Source: Massilia sp. ST3
Lineage (GTDB): Bacteria > Pseudomonadota > Gammaproteobacteria > Burkholderiales > Burkholderiaceae_D
Reading direction: 5' to 3'
DNA: 39,669 nucleotides
Assembly: GCF_018119405.1 (NCBI RefSeq)
Contig: NZ_JAGPWC010000045.1
Span: 1 to 39,669, forward strand
The stretch's first letter is position 1, and every line of letters starts with the position of its first letter. This document shows, piece after piece, positions 8,315 through 16,314 of this stretch. The notes beneath the pieces are model-generated. The model did no database searches. It worked only from the letters and a program-made list of their open reading frames with translations, and had not been told where the DNA came from. The position numbers and the translations under genes are program-made.

Positions 8315-9730
8315 TCAGAGCTTGTTGATCTTGTCTTTCAGGCGCAGGCTTTGTGCCTGCATGGTCTTCACTTGCCGCTCGAAATGACGCTCGGACAAGA
8401 ACACGCCTTTGTGGAACTCGGAAAAGTATTCCTGAGACAGCTGCAGATACTGAAGCGTATCGCGCGCGGAAATGCCGCTGCTCACCGCTTGTTCGGTCGC
8501 AGTGAGCGTGAGCTGGAAGCGTTTTTCGATGTGATTGTCCAGCGCGATACTCATCGCGACGGAGGTGATCGCCCCGCCGACCACGCTGCCGACCAGCGCA
8601 CCGATGGGACCGCCCAGGGCGCCGATCGCCGCCCCGATCGAGGAGCCCACGACAGCAGCCCCGGTCTGGAACAGATTCTTGCCGGTGCGTGTCTCCAGTT
8701 CTTCACGGCTCATTTTGCCGGCGGCAAACAGGACTATGCACTGCACAGCATCGATTGCGCAGATGGCCGCTCCCGCGATCGCACCGCTGGCCAGGCTGGA
8801 CTGGAAGGCGCTGCCCGCAAACAGTTCGGGAAGCTTGCGCGCGGCGATACTAACGCTCGCCGTGGCCGCGCCCGCCTTCAACGCGCTGTCGCCGGCAGCG
8901 ATCACGGTGTCGGTCAGTATCAGGCGCGCCGCCTCCGCCGCGTCCAGTTTTCCATCCCTTACCTGCTTGAGGTACTGGAAAGAATTGATACAGCCGGCGG
9001 TCACTGCCGTGATCACGGCCGCCGTACCCGCCGCCTTCATGCTTTGCTGGAGCGTGGACTTGTTCAGGTAGTCGCCCTGCATCTGCTCGTGCAGGTCCTT
9101 GCCCTCTTTGGTGCCGCTGCCGAGATCCCTAGACTCGGCCTTGCTCAAGGGCGTCGACTGGGCGCCCTCCGCGTCGAGCTGGCCACCGGTGTTATCGCGC
9201 ACTTTTTCCGCTGCCCGCGATACGTCCGGGCGCGTTTCCTGGTTCTTTAATGCGGTCTTTTGCGCGGAAGCGCGGACGCCCTCGACCTGGTCGGATGGCG
9301 CTAGGAACAGGTCGCTGTTTTCGTATTGGTGGACGCCGTCTTTGGTGGAACGAAAGGCCTTTTGCGTCGCGTCGGCATCCTTGAAATATTTCAGTTGCGC
9401 GCCCAGCACCTGCTCGCCGTCCTTCATGATGACGATGTCGTGCAGCTGGTCGTTGCGCCCGAGGGGCGTATTGGCAAAGCCGTCGGTAAATGCGCGCACA
9501 TCCTTGTCCTTCAGGATGGCGTCCAAGTTGAACGACTCCGCATGAAAGACTTCGGCGGCAAAACCACCCTTGATCGCGGAGTTCTGCGCCGTCATGGAAA
9601 TATTGTTGAGCATGGCGTTGGCTTGCTCGATCTGGCCGAGCATCTGGCCTATTTGCTCCACAGCCTGGCCGCGCCAGATCGGGCAGGCGCTGACGGACTG
9701 GAAAATTGCGTTTTTGCGTTCGGTATGCAT
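8315..9730 (-). CDS. Putative PD-(D/E)xK-like nuclease region fused to glycine-zipper membrane region
   Basis: The 471-aa product has two parts. Residues 50-150 contain AAEVFHAESF (E60 or E65), LHDIVI (D98) and GAQLKYF (Q112, K114). The spacing E...D-x13-QxK fits the restriction-endonuclease-like core seen in Mrr-type enzymes. Residues 150-225 are polar and probably flexible. Residues 233-247, 276-297, 312-337 and 356-398 are small-residue hydrophobic segments. The last is a glycine zipper (GSSIGAAIGALGG then IGALVGSVVGG) of the kind that inserts in membranes or oligomerises. The tail is a charged helix. GGAG lies five bases before the ATG. The gene sits between a WYL regulator and the 1087-aa protein. 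A membrane-linked or pore-forming effector with a nuclease-like sensor is inferred; the nuclease call rests on three motifs only. Confidence 0.6.
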   Translation of the reverse strand: MHTERKNAIFQSVSACPIWRGQAVEQIGQMLGQIEQANAMLNNISMTAQNSAIKGGFAAEVFHAESFNLDAILKDKDVRAFTDGFANTPLGRNDQLHDIVIMKDGEQVLGAQLKYFKDADATQKAFRSTKDGVHQYENSDLFLAPSDQVEGVRASAQKTALKNQETRPDVSRAAEKVRDNTGGQLDAEGAQSTPLSKAESRDLGSGTKEGKDLHEQMQGDYLNKSTLQQSMKAAGTAAVITAVTAGCINSFQYLKQVRDGKLDAAEAARLILTDTVIAAGDSALKAGAATASVSIAARKLPELFAGSAFQSSLASGAIAGAAICAIDAVQCIVLFAAGKMSREELETRTGKNLFQTGAAVVGSSIGAAIGALGGPIGALVGSVVGGAITSVAMSIALDNHIEKRFQLTLTATEQAVSSGISARDTLQYLQLSQEYFSEFHKGVFLSERHFERQVKTMQAQSLRLKDKINKL

Positions 9731-9791
9731 GTCGACTCCGAAAAAGGATGACCAGGATTTCGCTTCAAGTAACGAGACCGCCTCGATGGGC

Positions 9792-10700
9792 TCAGCTCTC
9801 CCAGCGCCGGAGCGCCTGCTTCAAACCGGCCACCAGCTCGTCGTGCCACGCCGCCGGACTGAGAATCCGGACATGGGGCAGCCAATGCCGTACCACCGGC
9901 AACATCTGATGGATGTGATTAACCTTGCTGGTCACGAGGAGGGAGCCGTCGCTGTCGGTGCGGTGCTGTTGATTCGGCAGAAGCTGCTGGCGGCTGAAGT
10001 AGTGCGCGGCCTCAGGGGCAACGCGCAGCAGCACCTCCGTGGTTTCTGTCGTGTACCAGACATCGTCGTTGGCGTCGATGTACTTGATGTGGGCGGGATT
10101 GATGGGGAAGCAAGCGGTGCTGTCCACTTCCAGTTTATTGATCAACCCGATACTGAAATTCTTGAGCCGCGCATCTTCTTCCGCCGCAAGATACCAGATG
10201 CCGCTCTTGTGGATCAGCCGGTAGGGCAAGGCAAGACGGGCGTGGCCTTTGTAGATGAAGCGGCAGGGGTGGCGCTCGAGGATGGCCGCGTGCAGCGCCG
10301 CGAAGGCAGAGGTGCCGCGTAAATCCTCATGGGGCGTCGCCTGCACCCGTGTCGGGCGGCTGGGTTCGGGCATATCGAGCTGTTCGAGCAGATAGCGCAG
10401 GCTGTCGTCGGGAAACAGGTTATGGGTGCCAGACAAGCGCGCGTAGCCGTAAAGATGTTTGACTGGAATAGTGCTTTGGGCGGCGTGTGTCAGCCGCCAA
10501 TTGCCGTCCGCGTCGCGCTCGGCGATCCCGAGCAAACGTTCTCCGAGATCACGCTCGATGGTGCGCACGTCCACGCCGTGCTCCTCTGCCAACCGGTGCT
10601 TGTCGAGACGCTCGCCGCGGTGAAGTCGGGCGACGATACGGGACAGCCGCTGGGCCAGTTTCTCCCCTTTGCCAGGATTAAAAGTGTTGTGAGATGACAT
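9792..10700 (-). CDS. WYL-domain transcriptional regulator
   Basis: The N-terminal 75 residues form a DeoR/winged-helix-type HTH, seen in LDKHRLAEEHGVDVRTIERD. The centre contains the WYL signature region: RLALPYRLIHKSGIWYLA, then RLKNFSIGLI. WYL domains bind nucleotide or nucleic-acid ligands, and CapW/BrxR-like members repress defence operons until infection. I chose ATG 10700 (302 aa), because a -10-like TATATT lies about six bases upstream, suggesting a leaderless message. An in-frame GTG at 10724 would fall inside the palindrome at 10722-10740. The gene is first of three on the minus strand; 61 bases separate its stop from the 471-aa gene. It is likely an autoregulator of this operon, which is inference from position and family. 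Confidence 0.85.
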   Translation of the reverse strand: MSSHNTFNPGKGEKLAQRLSRIVARLHRGERLDKHRLAEEHGVDVRTIERDLGERLLGIAERDADGNWRLTHAAQSTIPVKHLYGYARLSGTHNLFPDDSLRYLLEQLDMPEPSRPTRVQATPHEDLRGTSAFAALHAAILERHPCRFIYKGHARLALPYRLIHKSGIWYLAAEEDARLKNFSIGLINKLEVDSTACFPINPAHIKYIDANDDVWYTTETTEVLLRVAPEAAHYFSRQQLLPNQQHRTDSDGSLLVTSKVNHIHQMLPVVRHWLPHVRILSPAAWHDELVAGLKQALRRWES

Positions 10701-10721
10701 AGGGGCAATATAACGGGCGCT

Positions 10722-10740
10722 CACGACAGGTTATGTCGTG
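10722..10740. promoter_or_regulatory. Perfect 19-bp palindrome, candidate WYL operator
   Basis: CACGACA and TGTCGTG form perfect 7-bp arms around GGTTA, centred about 31 bases upstream of the WYL gene ATG and just ahead of the TATATT at about 10707-10712. Size, symmetry and position fit a dimer-binding operator overlapping the operon promoter. No second copy was noticed elsewhere in the window. Confidence 0.6.
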
Positions 10741-11067
10741 CAAGAGGCACGGAGGTGATGATCGAGGAACTGCCTTCATACTTGCCGAGGCGATTCTTTT
10801 CGACAACTATTCATGATACTACCGAAAAGCAAAAAAGTAAGGAACAAAGAGAATAGGAGGTTGTTTTAGCTGGAATCCCGACGTGAAGCGGCGGATGGCT
10901 CGTTTCACAACGGCTGGCCCTGCGGAGCCTGCGGACACTTCTGGTCAGGTTATCGATAGCTTTCCGTGGATATGGAGCGGATTGAAGTAGCGGGACGCAG
11001 ACCTAGTTCATTGGAGAACCGGCGGCCGGGAAGAAGCTGTACCTCAGGATTTCGGACCGTGTAATGA
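10741..11067. other. Intergenic region without a supported gene
   Basis: Nothing convincing is coded here. A 32-codon plus-strand frame at 10758-10856 has GGAGG two bases before its ATG, which is too close, and no recognisable content. Between 10860 and 11060 all frames are broken. Confidence 0.5.
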
Positions 11068-11097
11068 AAAACGCCAACCTGCGTGGGTTGGCGTTTT
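11068..11097 (-). terminator. Terminator hairpin of the decayed tRNA-Phe copy
   Basis: AAAACGCCAACC at 11068-11079 and GGTTGGCGTTTT at 11086-11097 make a perfect 12-bp stem with a 6-base loop, followed on the minus strand by a T-rich run. It lies 14 bases beyond the CCA-like end of the tRNA remnant, nearly the same spacing as the true tRNA-Phe and its terminator. Confidence 0.75.
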
Positions 11098-11111
11098 CGC
11101 TTGAATATTCT

Positions 11112-11185
11112 TGGTGGCCTGGACGGAATGGAATCACCGACAAAAAGGGTTTCAAATCCAGTCCTTGCCGATTTACTTGGTCAGA
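11112..11185 (-). pseudogene. Decayed tRNA-Phe copy
   Basis: Read on the minus strand, the 3' half follows the intact tRNA-Phe 270 bases away. It has a GGATTTGAAACCC anticodon-arm-like stretch, then TTTTTGTCGGTGATTCCATTC in the T-arm position, and a GGCCACCA end. Base pairing of the acceptor and T stems is lost, and the D-arm half is barely recognisable, so it should not make a tRNA. It may be an old tandem duplicate or a remnant attachment site from island integration. Confidence 0.5.
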
Positions 11186-11337
11186 CGGGCAGTAGACTTA
11201 TGATCTCTCTTTTACCGATTAACAACGGGCGTGTGAAATTTCCGAGAGTCATGTCGTCGGCTGGTTCCTCTGTGCGTTTTGATAGCAAGGCACACCGGAA
11301 ATAGACCGGACACAAGGACTAGGAATCCTAGAAACGA

Positions 11338-11365
11338 CAACGCCCACTTGCATGAGTGGGCGTTG
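11338..11365 (-). terminator. tRNA-Phe terminator
   Basis: CAACGCCCAC at 11338-11347 pairs with GTGGGCGTTG at 11356-11365, giving a perfect 10-bp stem with an 8-base loop. The minus strand continues TCGTTTCT. It begins 15 bases after the 3' end of tRNA-Phe and should end its transcript. Confidence 0.65.
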
Positions 11366-11380
11366 CGTGAACGATGTTCT

Positions 11381-11456
11381 TGGTGGCCCGGGGCGGAATC
11401 GAACCACCGACACAAGGATTTTCAATCCTCTGCTCTACCAACTGAGCTACCAGGCC
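11381..11456 (-). tRNA. tRNA-Phe (GAA)
   Basis: This 76-base cloverleaf includes an encoded CCA. The acceptor arms GGCCTGG and CCGGGCC pair with one T-G wobble. The D-arm contains AGCTCAGTTGGTAGAGC, the anticodon loop is TTGAAAA giving GAA, and the T-loop is GGTTCGATTCC. It closely resembles the E. coli tRNA-Phe. The accessory arm of the window starts on its 3' side, so it may have served as an integration site. Confidence 0.95.
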
Positions 11457-11574
11457 AAGAGAGGCATGATTATAGCCAGTCATTTTCAGGTTCGCAAGCC
11501 CCCGCGATGCCGAAATGCATGCCTGCCCGCAAAAACCGGCTGCGCAGCAGTCCGGCGCGGGGCCGGCATCTGGC

Positions 11575-11580
11575 TATAAT
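11575..11580 (+). promoter_or_regulatory. Consensus -10 box at the UbiH-family gene
   Basis: TATAAT lies six bases before the ATG at 11587. Transcription would start at or next to the A of the start codon, giving a leaderless message. No good -35 hexamer is visible, and no ribosome site precedes the ATG. Confidence 0.4.
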
Positions 11581-11586
11581 GCCTTC

Positions 11587-12843
11587 ATGACCACACCCGC
11601 CATCTCCACCACGTTCCGCACCGACGTCTGCATCGTCGGCAATGGCGCCATCGCCAAGACCGCCGCCCTCGGTTTCGCCCAGGACGGCCACAGCGTGACC
11701 CTGCTGGTGCCGCCCGCGCGCCCCGCAGCCGCTTCCGGAGCCGCGAGCGCGCCGCCGGCGGGCGCCACGTCGGCGGCCGAGCGTCCCTGGGACGTGCGTG
11801 TTTACGCGCTCAACCACACGGCGCATAGCCTGCTCGCCTCGCTCAAGGTGTGGGGCGCGCTCGACCTGGCGCGGGTGCAGGCGGTCGACGCCATGGACAT
11901 CCGCGGCGACGGCGACCAGGGCGGCAACCTCGGTTTCGACGCCTTCGGCGCCCATGTCGGCACTCTGGCCTGGATCGTCGAGGACAGCAACCTGAACGGG
12001 GCGCTGGATGCGGCGATCAAGTTTTCCCACAACGTGCACGTGGTCACCGGCTGCGCCGTCGACCTGACGTGCGGCGAAGCGGGCGCCGCGGTGCGCCTGG
12101 AAGACGGGCGCAAGATCGACTGCGAACTGGTGGTCGGCGCCGACGGGCGCGAATCCTGGGTGCGCGGGCAGTGCGACATCGGCGTCGACTACCGCATGTA
12201 CCACCAGCGCGCCATCGTCGCCAATTTCTCCTGCGACAAGCCGCACCATGGCGTGGCCTACCAGTGGTTCACCGGCGCCGACGGCATCATCGCGCTGCTG
12301 CCGCTGCCGGGCAAGCGCGTGTCGCTGGTGTGGTCGGCCCCCGAGACCCTGGCCGACACCCTGATGGACGAGTCGCTGGGCGAGCTGGCGATCCGGCTGG
12401 CCGAATACGCTGAAGAAAAACTCGGCCCCCTGCGCCCGCTCCAGCCCGAGGAGGTCAAGGCGGTGCCGCTGGCCCTGGTGCGTCCGCACGCCATCGTGGC
12501 GCCGCGCGTGGCGCTGGTAGGCGACGCCGCCCACGCCGTGCATCCGCTGGCCGGCCACGGCATGAACCTGGGTTTCGGCGACGTGGTCGACCTGCTCGAG
12601 GCCGTCAAGGGCCGCGAGGAGCGGCGCGGTATCGGCGACGAGCGGGTGCTGGCGCGCTATGCCCGCAAGCGCAAGGAAGACGTGCTCTTGATGCAGATCG
12701 CCACCGACGGGCTCGAACGTTTGTTCGGCGCCAACCTGGAACCACTTCGCGTAGTGCGCAATTTCGGATTAAACTTGCTCGATAAGTTGCCAGCGGTCAA
12801 ACGGCGCCTGATGGCGCACGCCATGGGCAAGTCAACTCTCTAA
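11587..12843 (+). CDS. UbiH/UbiF-family FAD-dependent hydroxylase
   Basis: This 418-aa flavoprotein monooxygenase probably acts in ubiquinone ring hydroxylation. An N-terminal Rossmann nucleotide-binding segment, VCIVGNGAIAKTAALGF, is followed by the DG motif VGADGRESW near residue 183 and the GD motif VALVGDAAHAVHPLAGHGMN near residue 310. The GD motif contacts the flavin ribityl and is diagnostic of the UbiH/Coq6 group. The frame extends further upstream, but the ATG at 11587 is preferred because the Rossmann fold starts right after it and a -10 box lies just before. The gene is followed nine bases later by the DsbC-like gene, so the two may be cotranscribed. Which ring position is hydroxylated cannot be decided. 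Confidence 0.88.
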   Translation: MTTPAISTTFRTDVCIVGNGAIAKTAALGFAQDGHSVTLLVPPARPAAASGAASAPPAGATSAAERPWDVRVYALNHTAHSLLASLKVWGALDLARVQAVDAMDIRGDGDQGGNLGFDAFGAHVGTLAWIVEDSNLNGALDAAIKFSHNVHVVTGCAVDLTCGEAGAAVRLEDGRKIDCELVVGADGRESWVRGQCDIGVDYRMYHQRAIVANFSCDKPHHGVAYQWFTGADGIIALLPLPGKRVSLVWSAPETLADTLMDESLGELAIRLAEYAEEKLGPLRPLQPEEVKAVPLALVRPHAIVAPRVALVGDAAHAVHPLAGHGMNLGFGDVVDLLEAVKGREERRGIGDERVLARYARKRKEDVLLMQIATDGLERLFGANLEPLRVVRNFGLNLLDKLPAVKRRLMAHAMGKSTL

Positions 12844-12852
12844 GGAATCAAC

Positions 12853-13581
12853 ATGGTCAAAACCAAGCTCGCCGTCCTGCTGGCGACGGGGCTGATGGCG
12901 TCCTGCGTGGATGCCCAGAACAATACCGAAGCGAACATCAGGAAGGCGCTCGAACCGCGCCTGGGCGGCGCCAAGATCGAGTCGGTCAAGGAAACCCCAT
13001 ATGCCGAACTGTACGAAGTGCGGGTGGCGGGCGACATCCTGTACACGGATAAAAAGGGCGAGTACCTGTTCATCGGCCATGTCTACGACGCCAAGTCCTC
13101 GCGTAACCTGACGCGCGAGCGCATCGACGACATCAACAAGATCAAGTTCAGCGACCTGCCGCTCGAGATGGCCATGAAGCAGGTCAAGGGCAACGGCAAG
13201 CGCGTGATCGCCGTGTTCGAGGACCCGAACTGCGGCTACTGCAAGCGCCTGCGCCAGACCACGCTCAAGGAACTCGACAACGTCACCATCTACACCTTCA
13301 TGTACAACATCCTGTCCGAGGATTCGTTCGTGAAGTCGAAGAACATCTGGTGCGCGCCGAACCGCGTCAAGGCCTGGGACGACTGGATGATCAACGGCAA
13401 GCTGCCGCCCGCCGCGCCCGCCGCCTGCGAGACCCCGAACGAAAAAGTCGCCGCACTGGGACAGAAGCTGAAGATCTCGGGCACGCCGGCGATCTTCTTC
13501 ACGGACGGTTCGCGCATTCCGGGCGCGGTCGACCTGAAGGGACTGGAAGACAAGCTGTCGTCGCTGGAAGCAAAGAAATAA
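12853..13581 (+). CDS. dsbC: DsbC-type thiol:disulfide interchange protein
   Basis: This 242-aa periplasmic disulfide isomerase starts with a signal peptide ([21 protein letters not shown]), with likely cleavage after VDA. A Cys in the signal region makes a lipoprotein a weaker alternative. Residues 25-85 form the small dimerisation domain typical of DsbC. The thioredoxin domain carries the active site PNCGYCKR, identical in type to E. coli CGYC, and the cis-Pro loop SGTPAIFF. A second Cys pair (the Cys of IWCAP and that of AACET) matches the structural disulfide of the family. It should reshuffle wrong disulfides in exported proteins. It follows the hydroxylase gene closely. Confidence 0.9.
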   Translation: MVKTKLAVLLATGLMASCVDAQNNTEANIRKALEPRLGGAKIESVKETPYAELYEVRVAGDILYTDKKGEYLFIGHVYDAKSSRNLTRERIDDINKIKFSDLPLEMAMKQVKGNGKRVIAVFEDPNCGYCKRLRQTTLKELDNVTIYTFMYNILSEDSFVKSKNIWCAPNRVKAWDDWMINGKLPPAAPAACETPNEKVAALGQKLKISGTPAIFFTDGSRIPGAVDLKGLEDKLSSLEAKK

Positions 13582-13637
13582 GCGCAGAATACATCATTAC
13601 AAGCGCATCGCCCGTACCAACAACTAGGGAGCAGCAC

Positions 13638-14096
13638 ATGGTCACCTTGAACATCAACGGGCGCGACCTCCAGGTCGACGCCGACCCGTCCACGCCCATC
13701 CTGTGGGCGCTGCGCGACAACCTGAACATGACCGGCACCAAGTTCGGCTGCGGCGCCGCCCTGTGCGGCGCCTGCACCGTGCACCTGGACGGCGCCCCGA
13801 TCCGCTCCTGCATCACGCCGATCTCGGCCGCCACCGGCCAGAAGATCACCACCATCGAGGCGATGGAGAACGACAAGGTCGGCAAGGCGGTGCAGGACGC
13901 CTGGGTCAAGCACGATGTGCCGCAATGCGGCTACTGCCAGAGCGGGCAGGTGATGAGCGCCACCGCGCTGCTGCGCACCAACAAGCGCCCCAGCGACGCC
14001 GACATCGACAACGCCATGAGCGGCAACATCTGCCGCTGCGGCACCTATCAACGCATCCGCGCGGCCATCAAGGACGCGGCCAAGACCCTCGCCTGA
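13638..14096 (+). CDS. iorA: Molybdenum hydroxylase small [2Fe-2S] subunit (IorA-like)
   Basis: This 152-aa subunit carries two iron-sulfur clusters. The plant-type N-terminal cluster is held by C38, C43, C46 and C58 ([12 protein letters not shown]). The second is held by C97, C100, C132 and C134 (QCGYCQSGQ and ICRCG). Both patterns are standard for xanthine-oxidase-family small subunits, and the short form without FAD domain fits isoquinoline 1-oxidoreductase alpha. Longer in-frame starts exist, but ATG 13638 has GGGAG upstream and begins the conserved fold. It passes electrons from the large subunit, encoded nine bases downstream, to an unknown acceptor. Confidence 0.88.
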   Translation: MVTLNINGRDLQVDADPSTPILWALRDNLNMTGTKFGCGAALCGACTVHLDGAPIRSCITPISAATGQKITTIEAMENDKVGKAVQDAWVKHDVPQCGYCQSGQVMSATALLRTNKRPSDADIDNAMSGNICRCGTYQRIRAAIKDAAKTLA

Positions 14097-14105
14097 GGAG
14101 CCGCC

Positions 14106-16313
14106 ATGCGCACTGAATGGATGAACCGGGAGACCCTCCCGCAAGCCCTCACGTCCCGCCGCGGCTTCCTGAAGGCCGGCGCGGCCGCCACTGGCGGCCT
14201 GGTGCTGGGCTTCTTCCTGCCCGGCGCCAACCGGTTCGCGCAGGCCGCGGACCCGGCCAAGGTCTACGCGCCGAACGCCTTCCTGCGCGTGGCGCCGGAC
14301 AACACCATCACCGTGATCGTCAACCGCCTCGAATTCGGCCAGGGCGTGCAGACCTCGCTGCCGATGCTGATCGCCGAGGAGATGGACGCCGACTGGTCGC
14401 AGATGCGCAGCGAGCTGGCCCCGGCCGGCGAGGCCTATAAAGACCCGGCCTTCGGCGTGCAGATCACCGGCGGCTCGGGCTCCATCGCCCATTCCTACAC
14501 CCAGTACCGCGAGATCGGCGCCCGTGCCCGCGCCATGCTGGTGGCGGCGGCCGCCGAGCAGTGGCAGCTGGCGCCGGCCCAGCTGCGCACCGAAAAGGGC
14601 ATGGTCGTCGGCCCGGCGGGCCAGAAGGCCAGCTATGGCGCCCTGGCCGACGCGGCGATGAAGCAGCCGGCGCCGGCCACCGTCACGCTCAAGGAACCGA
14701 AACAGTTCCGCTACATCGGCAAACCGACCCGTCGCATCGACGCGCGCGCCAAGTCGACCGGCAAGCAGCAGTTCGGCATCGACTTCAAGCCGGCCAATGC
14801 CAGGACCGTCTTGATCGCCCGCCCACCGGTGTTCGGCGCCAGGGTGGCGCGCGTGGACGCGGCGGCGGCGCGCGCCGTCAAGGGCGTGCTCGACGTGTTC
14901 GAGGTGGACCTGGACCGCGGCGCACGCGGCGTGGCGGTGGTGGCCGAGGGCTACTGGCCGGCCAAGCAGGGCCGCGACGCGCTGAAGATCGAATGGGACA
15001 GCACGGCGGTGGAGAAAGTCAGCTCCGACAAGCAGCTGGCCGACTACGTCGCGCTGGCCAAGGCCGGCGGCGGCGCCGTGGCGCGCCAGGCCGACGTCTC
15101 GAAGCTGGCGGGCAGCGCCCAGCGCATCTCGGCCATCTACGAGTTCCCCTACCTGGCGCATGCGCCGATGGAGCCGCTCAACTGCGTGGTCGCGCTGCAA
15201 GGGGAGGGCTGCACCATCTGGGCCGGCACCCAGTTCCAGACCGTGGACCAGCAGGTCGCCGCCAGGATCCTGGGCCTCAAGCCCGAGCAGGTGACGATCA
15301 ACACCATGATGGCGGGCGGCGGCTTCGGCCGGCGCGCGGTGCCGACCTCGGAATGGATCGGCGACACCGTGCGCGTGGCCAAGGAATGGCGCGCCCGGGG
15401 CCACGCCGAGCCGGTCAAGCTGGTCTGGAGCCGCGAGGACGACATCAAGGGCGGCTACTACCGCCCGGCCTATGTGCACCGCGCCGAGATCGGCCTGGAC
15501 GCCAAGGGCGAGATCCTGGCCTGGGACCACAAGATCGTCGGCCAGTCGATCCTGACCGGCACCCTGTTCGAGCCGATGATGGTCAGGAACGGCGTCGACG
15601 GCACCACGGTGGAAGGCATGGGGACGCCTTACGAGGTGCCGATGCAGCTGACGGTGCACGCGGTGAAGGCGAATGTGCCGGTGCTGTGGTGGCGCTCGGT
15701 GGGCTCGACCCACACCGCCTTCGTGATGGAGACCCTGGTCGACGAAGCCGCCCACCTGGCGAAGATGGACCCGGTAGCCTACCGCAAGAAGCTGATGGGG
15801 CCGAAGCATGTGCGCCACCTGGCCGCGCTCGACCTGGCGGTGGCCAGGTCGGGCTATGGCAAGAAGACCCTGCCCAAGGGGCGCGCCTGGGGCGTGGCCG
15901 TGCACGAGTCCTTCAACACCGTGGTCGCCTATGTGGTCGAGGCCTCGATCGCCAACGGCGCGCCCAGGCTGCACAAGGTAACCGCCGGCGTGCACTGCAA
16001 CCAGCCGGTGAATCCGCTGTCGATCGCGGCCCAGGTGGAAGGCGCGGTCCTGATGGGCCTGGGCATGACCTTGCCGAACGCCGCGATCACGCTCAAGGAT
16101 GGCGTGGTCGAGCAGCAGAATTTCGGCGACTACGCTGTGGCGCGCCACAGCGACATGCCGCAGGTGGACGTGCACATCGTGCCCTCGAACGATCCGCCCA
16201 CCGGCCTGGGCGAACCGGGCCTGCCGCCACTGGCGCCGGCCCTGGCCAACGCCGTGTTCCGCCTGACCGGCAAGCGCCTGCGCAAGCTGCCGTTCGACCT
16301 GGCCTCCGCCTGA
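14106..16313 (+). CDS. iorB: Molybdenum hydroxylase large subunit (IorB-like), Tat-exported
   Basis: This 735-aa molybdopterin-binding subunit belongs to the xanthine oxidase/aldehyde oxidoreductase family. A twin-arginine signal is clear (SRRGFLKAG at about 17-25, hydrophobic stretch, cleavage near AQA), so the folded complex is exported to the periplasm, probably carrying the small subunit along. Family segments include GGSGSIAHSYTQYREIGARAR, AGGGFGRRAVP and, near the end, GEPGLPPLAPALANAVF with the catalytic-loop Glu. The substrate is probably an N-heterocycle or aldehyde; isoquinoline itself is not shown. The gene lies between the [2Fe-2S] subunit and a MobA/MocA-like gene starting one base after its stop. 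Confidence 0.88.
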   Translation: MRTEWMNRETLPQALTSRRGFLKAGAAATGGLVLGFFLPGANRFAQAADPAKVYAPNAFLRVAPDNTITVIVNRLEFGQGVQTSLPMLIAEEMDADWSQMRSELAPAGEAYKDPAFGVQITGGSGSIAHSYTQYREIGARARAMLVAAAAEQWQLAPAQLRTEKGMVVGPAGQKASYGALADAAMKQPAPATVTLKEPKQFRYIGKPTRRIDARAKSTGKQQFGIDFKPANARTVLIARPPVFGARVARVDAAAARAVKGVLDVFEVDLDRGARGVAVVAEGYWPAKQGRDALKIEWDSTAVEKVSSDKQLADYVALAKAGGGAVARQADVSKLAGSAQRISAIYEFPYLAHAPMEPLNCVVALQGEGCTIWAGTQFQTVDQQVAARILGLKPEQVTINTMMAGGGFGRRAVPTSEWIGDTVRVAKEWRARGHAEPVKLVWSREDDIKGGYYRPAYVHRAEIGLDAKGEILAWDHKIVGQSILTGTLFEPMMVRNGVDGTTVEGMGTPYEVPMQLTVHAVKANVPVLWWRSVGSTHTAFVMETLVDEAAHLAKMDPVAYRKKLMGPKHVRHLAALDLAVARSGYGKKTLPKGRAWGVAVHESFNTVVAYVVEASIANGAPRLHKVTAGVHCNQPVNPLSIAAQVEGAVLMGLGMTLPNAAITLKDGVVEQQNFGDYAVARHSDMPQVDVHIVPSNDPPTGLGEPGLPPLAPALANAVFRLTGKRLRKLPFDLASA

Positions 16314-16314
16314 G

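Noticed and set aside
8081..9250. 389-codon plus-strand frame opposite the nuclease/membrane gene
   Set aside because: The translation lacks protein-like motifs, and the minus-strand gene has ribosome site, operon spacing and domain structure.
10758..10856. 32-codon plus-strand frame with GGAGG
   Set aside because: The Shine-Dalgarno-like sequence is only two bases from the ATG and the peptide has no recognisable content.
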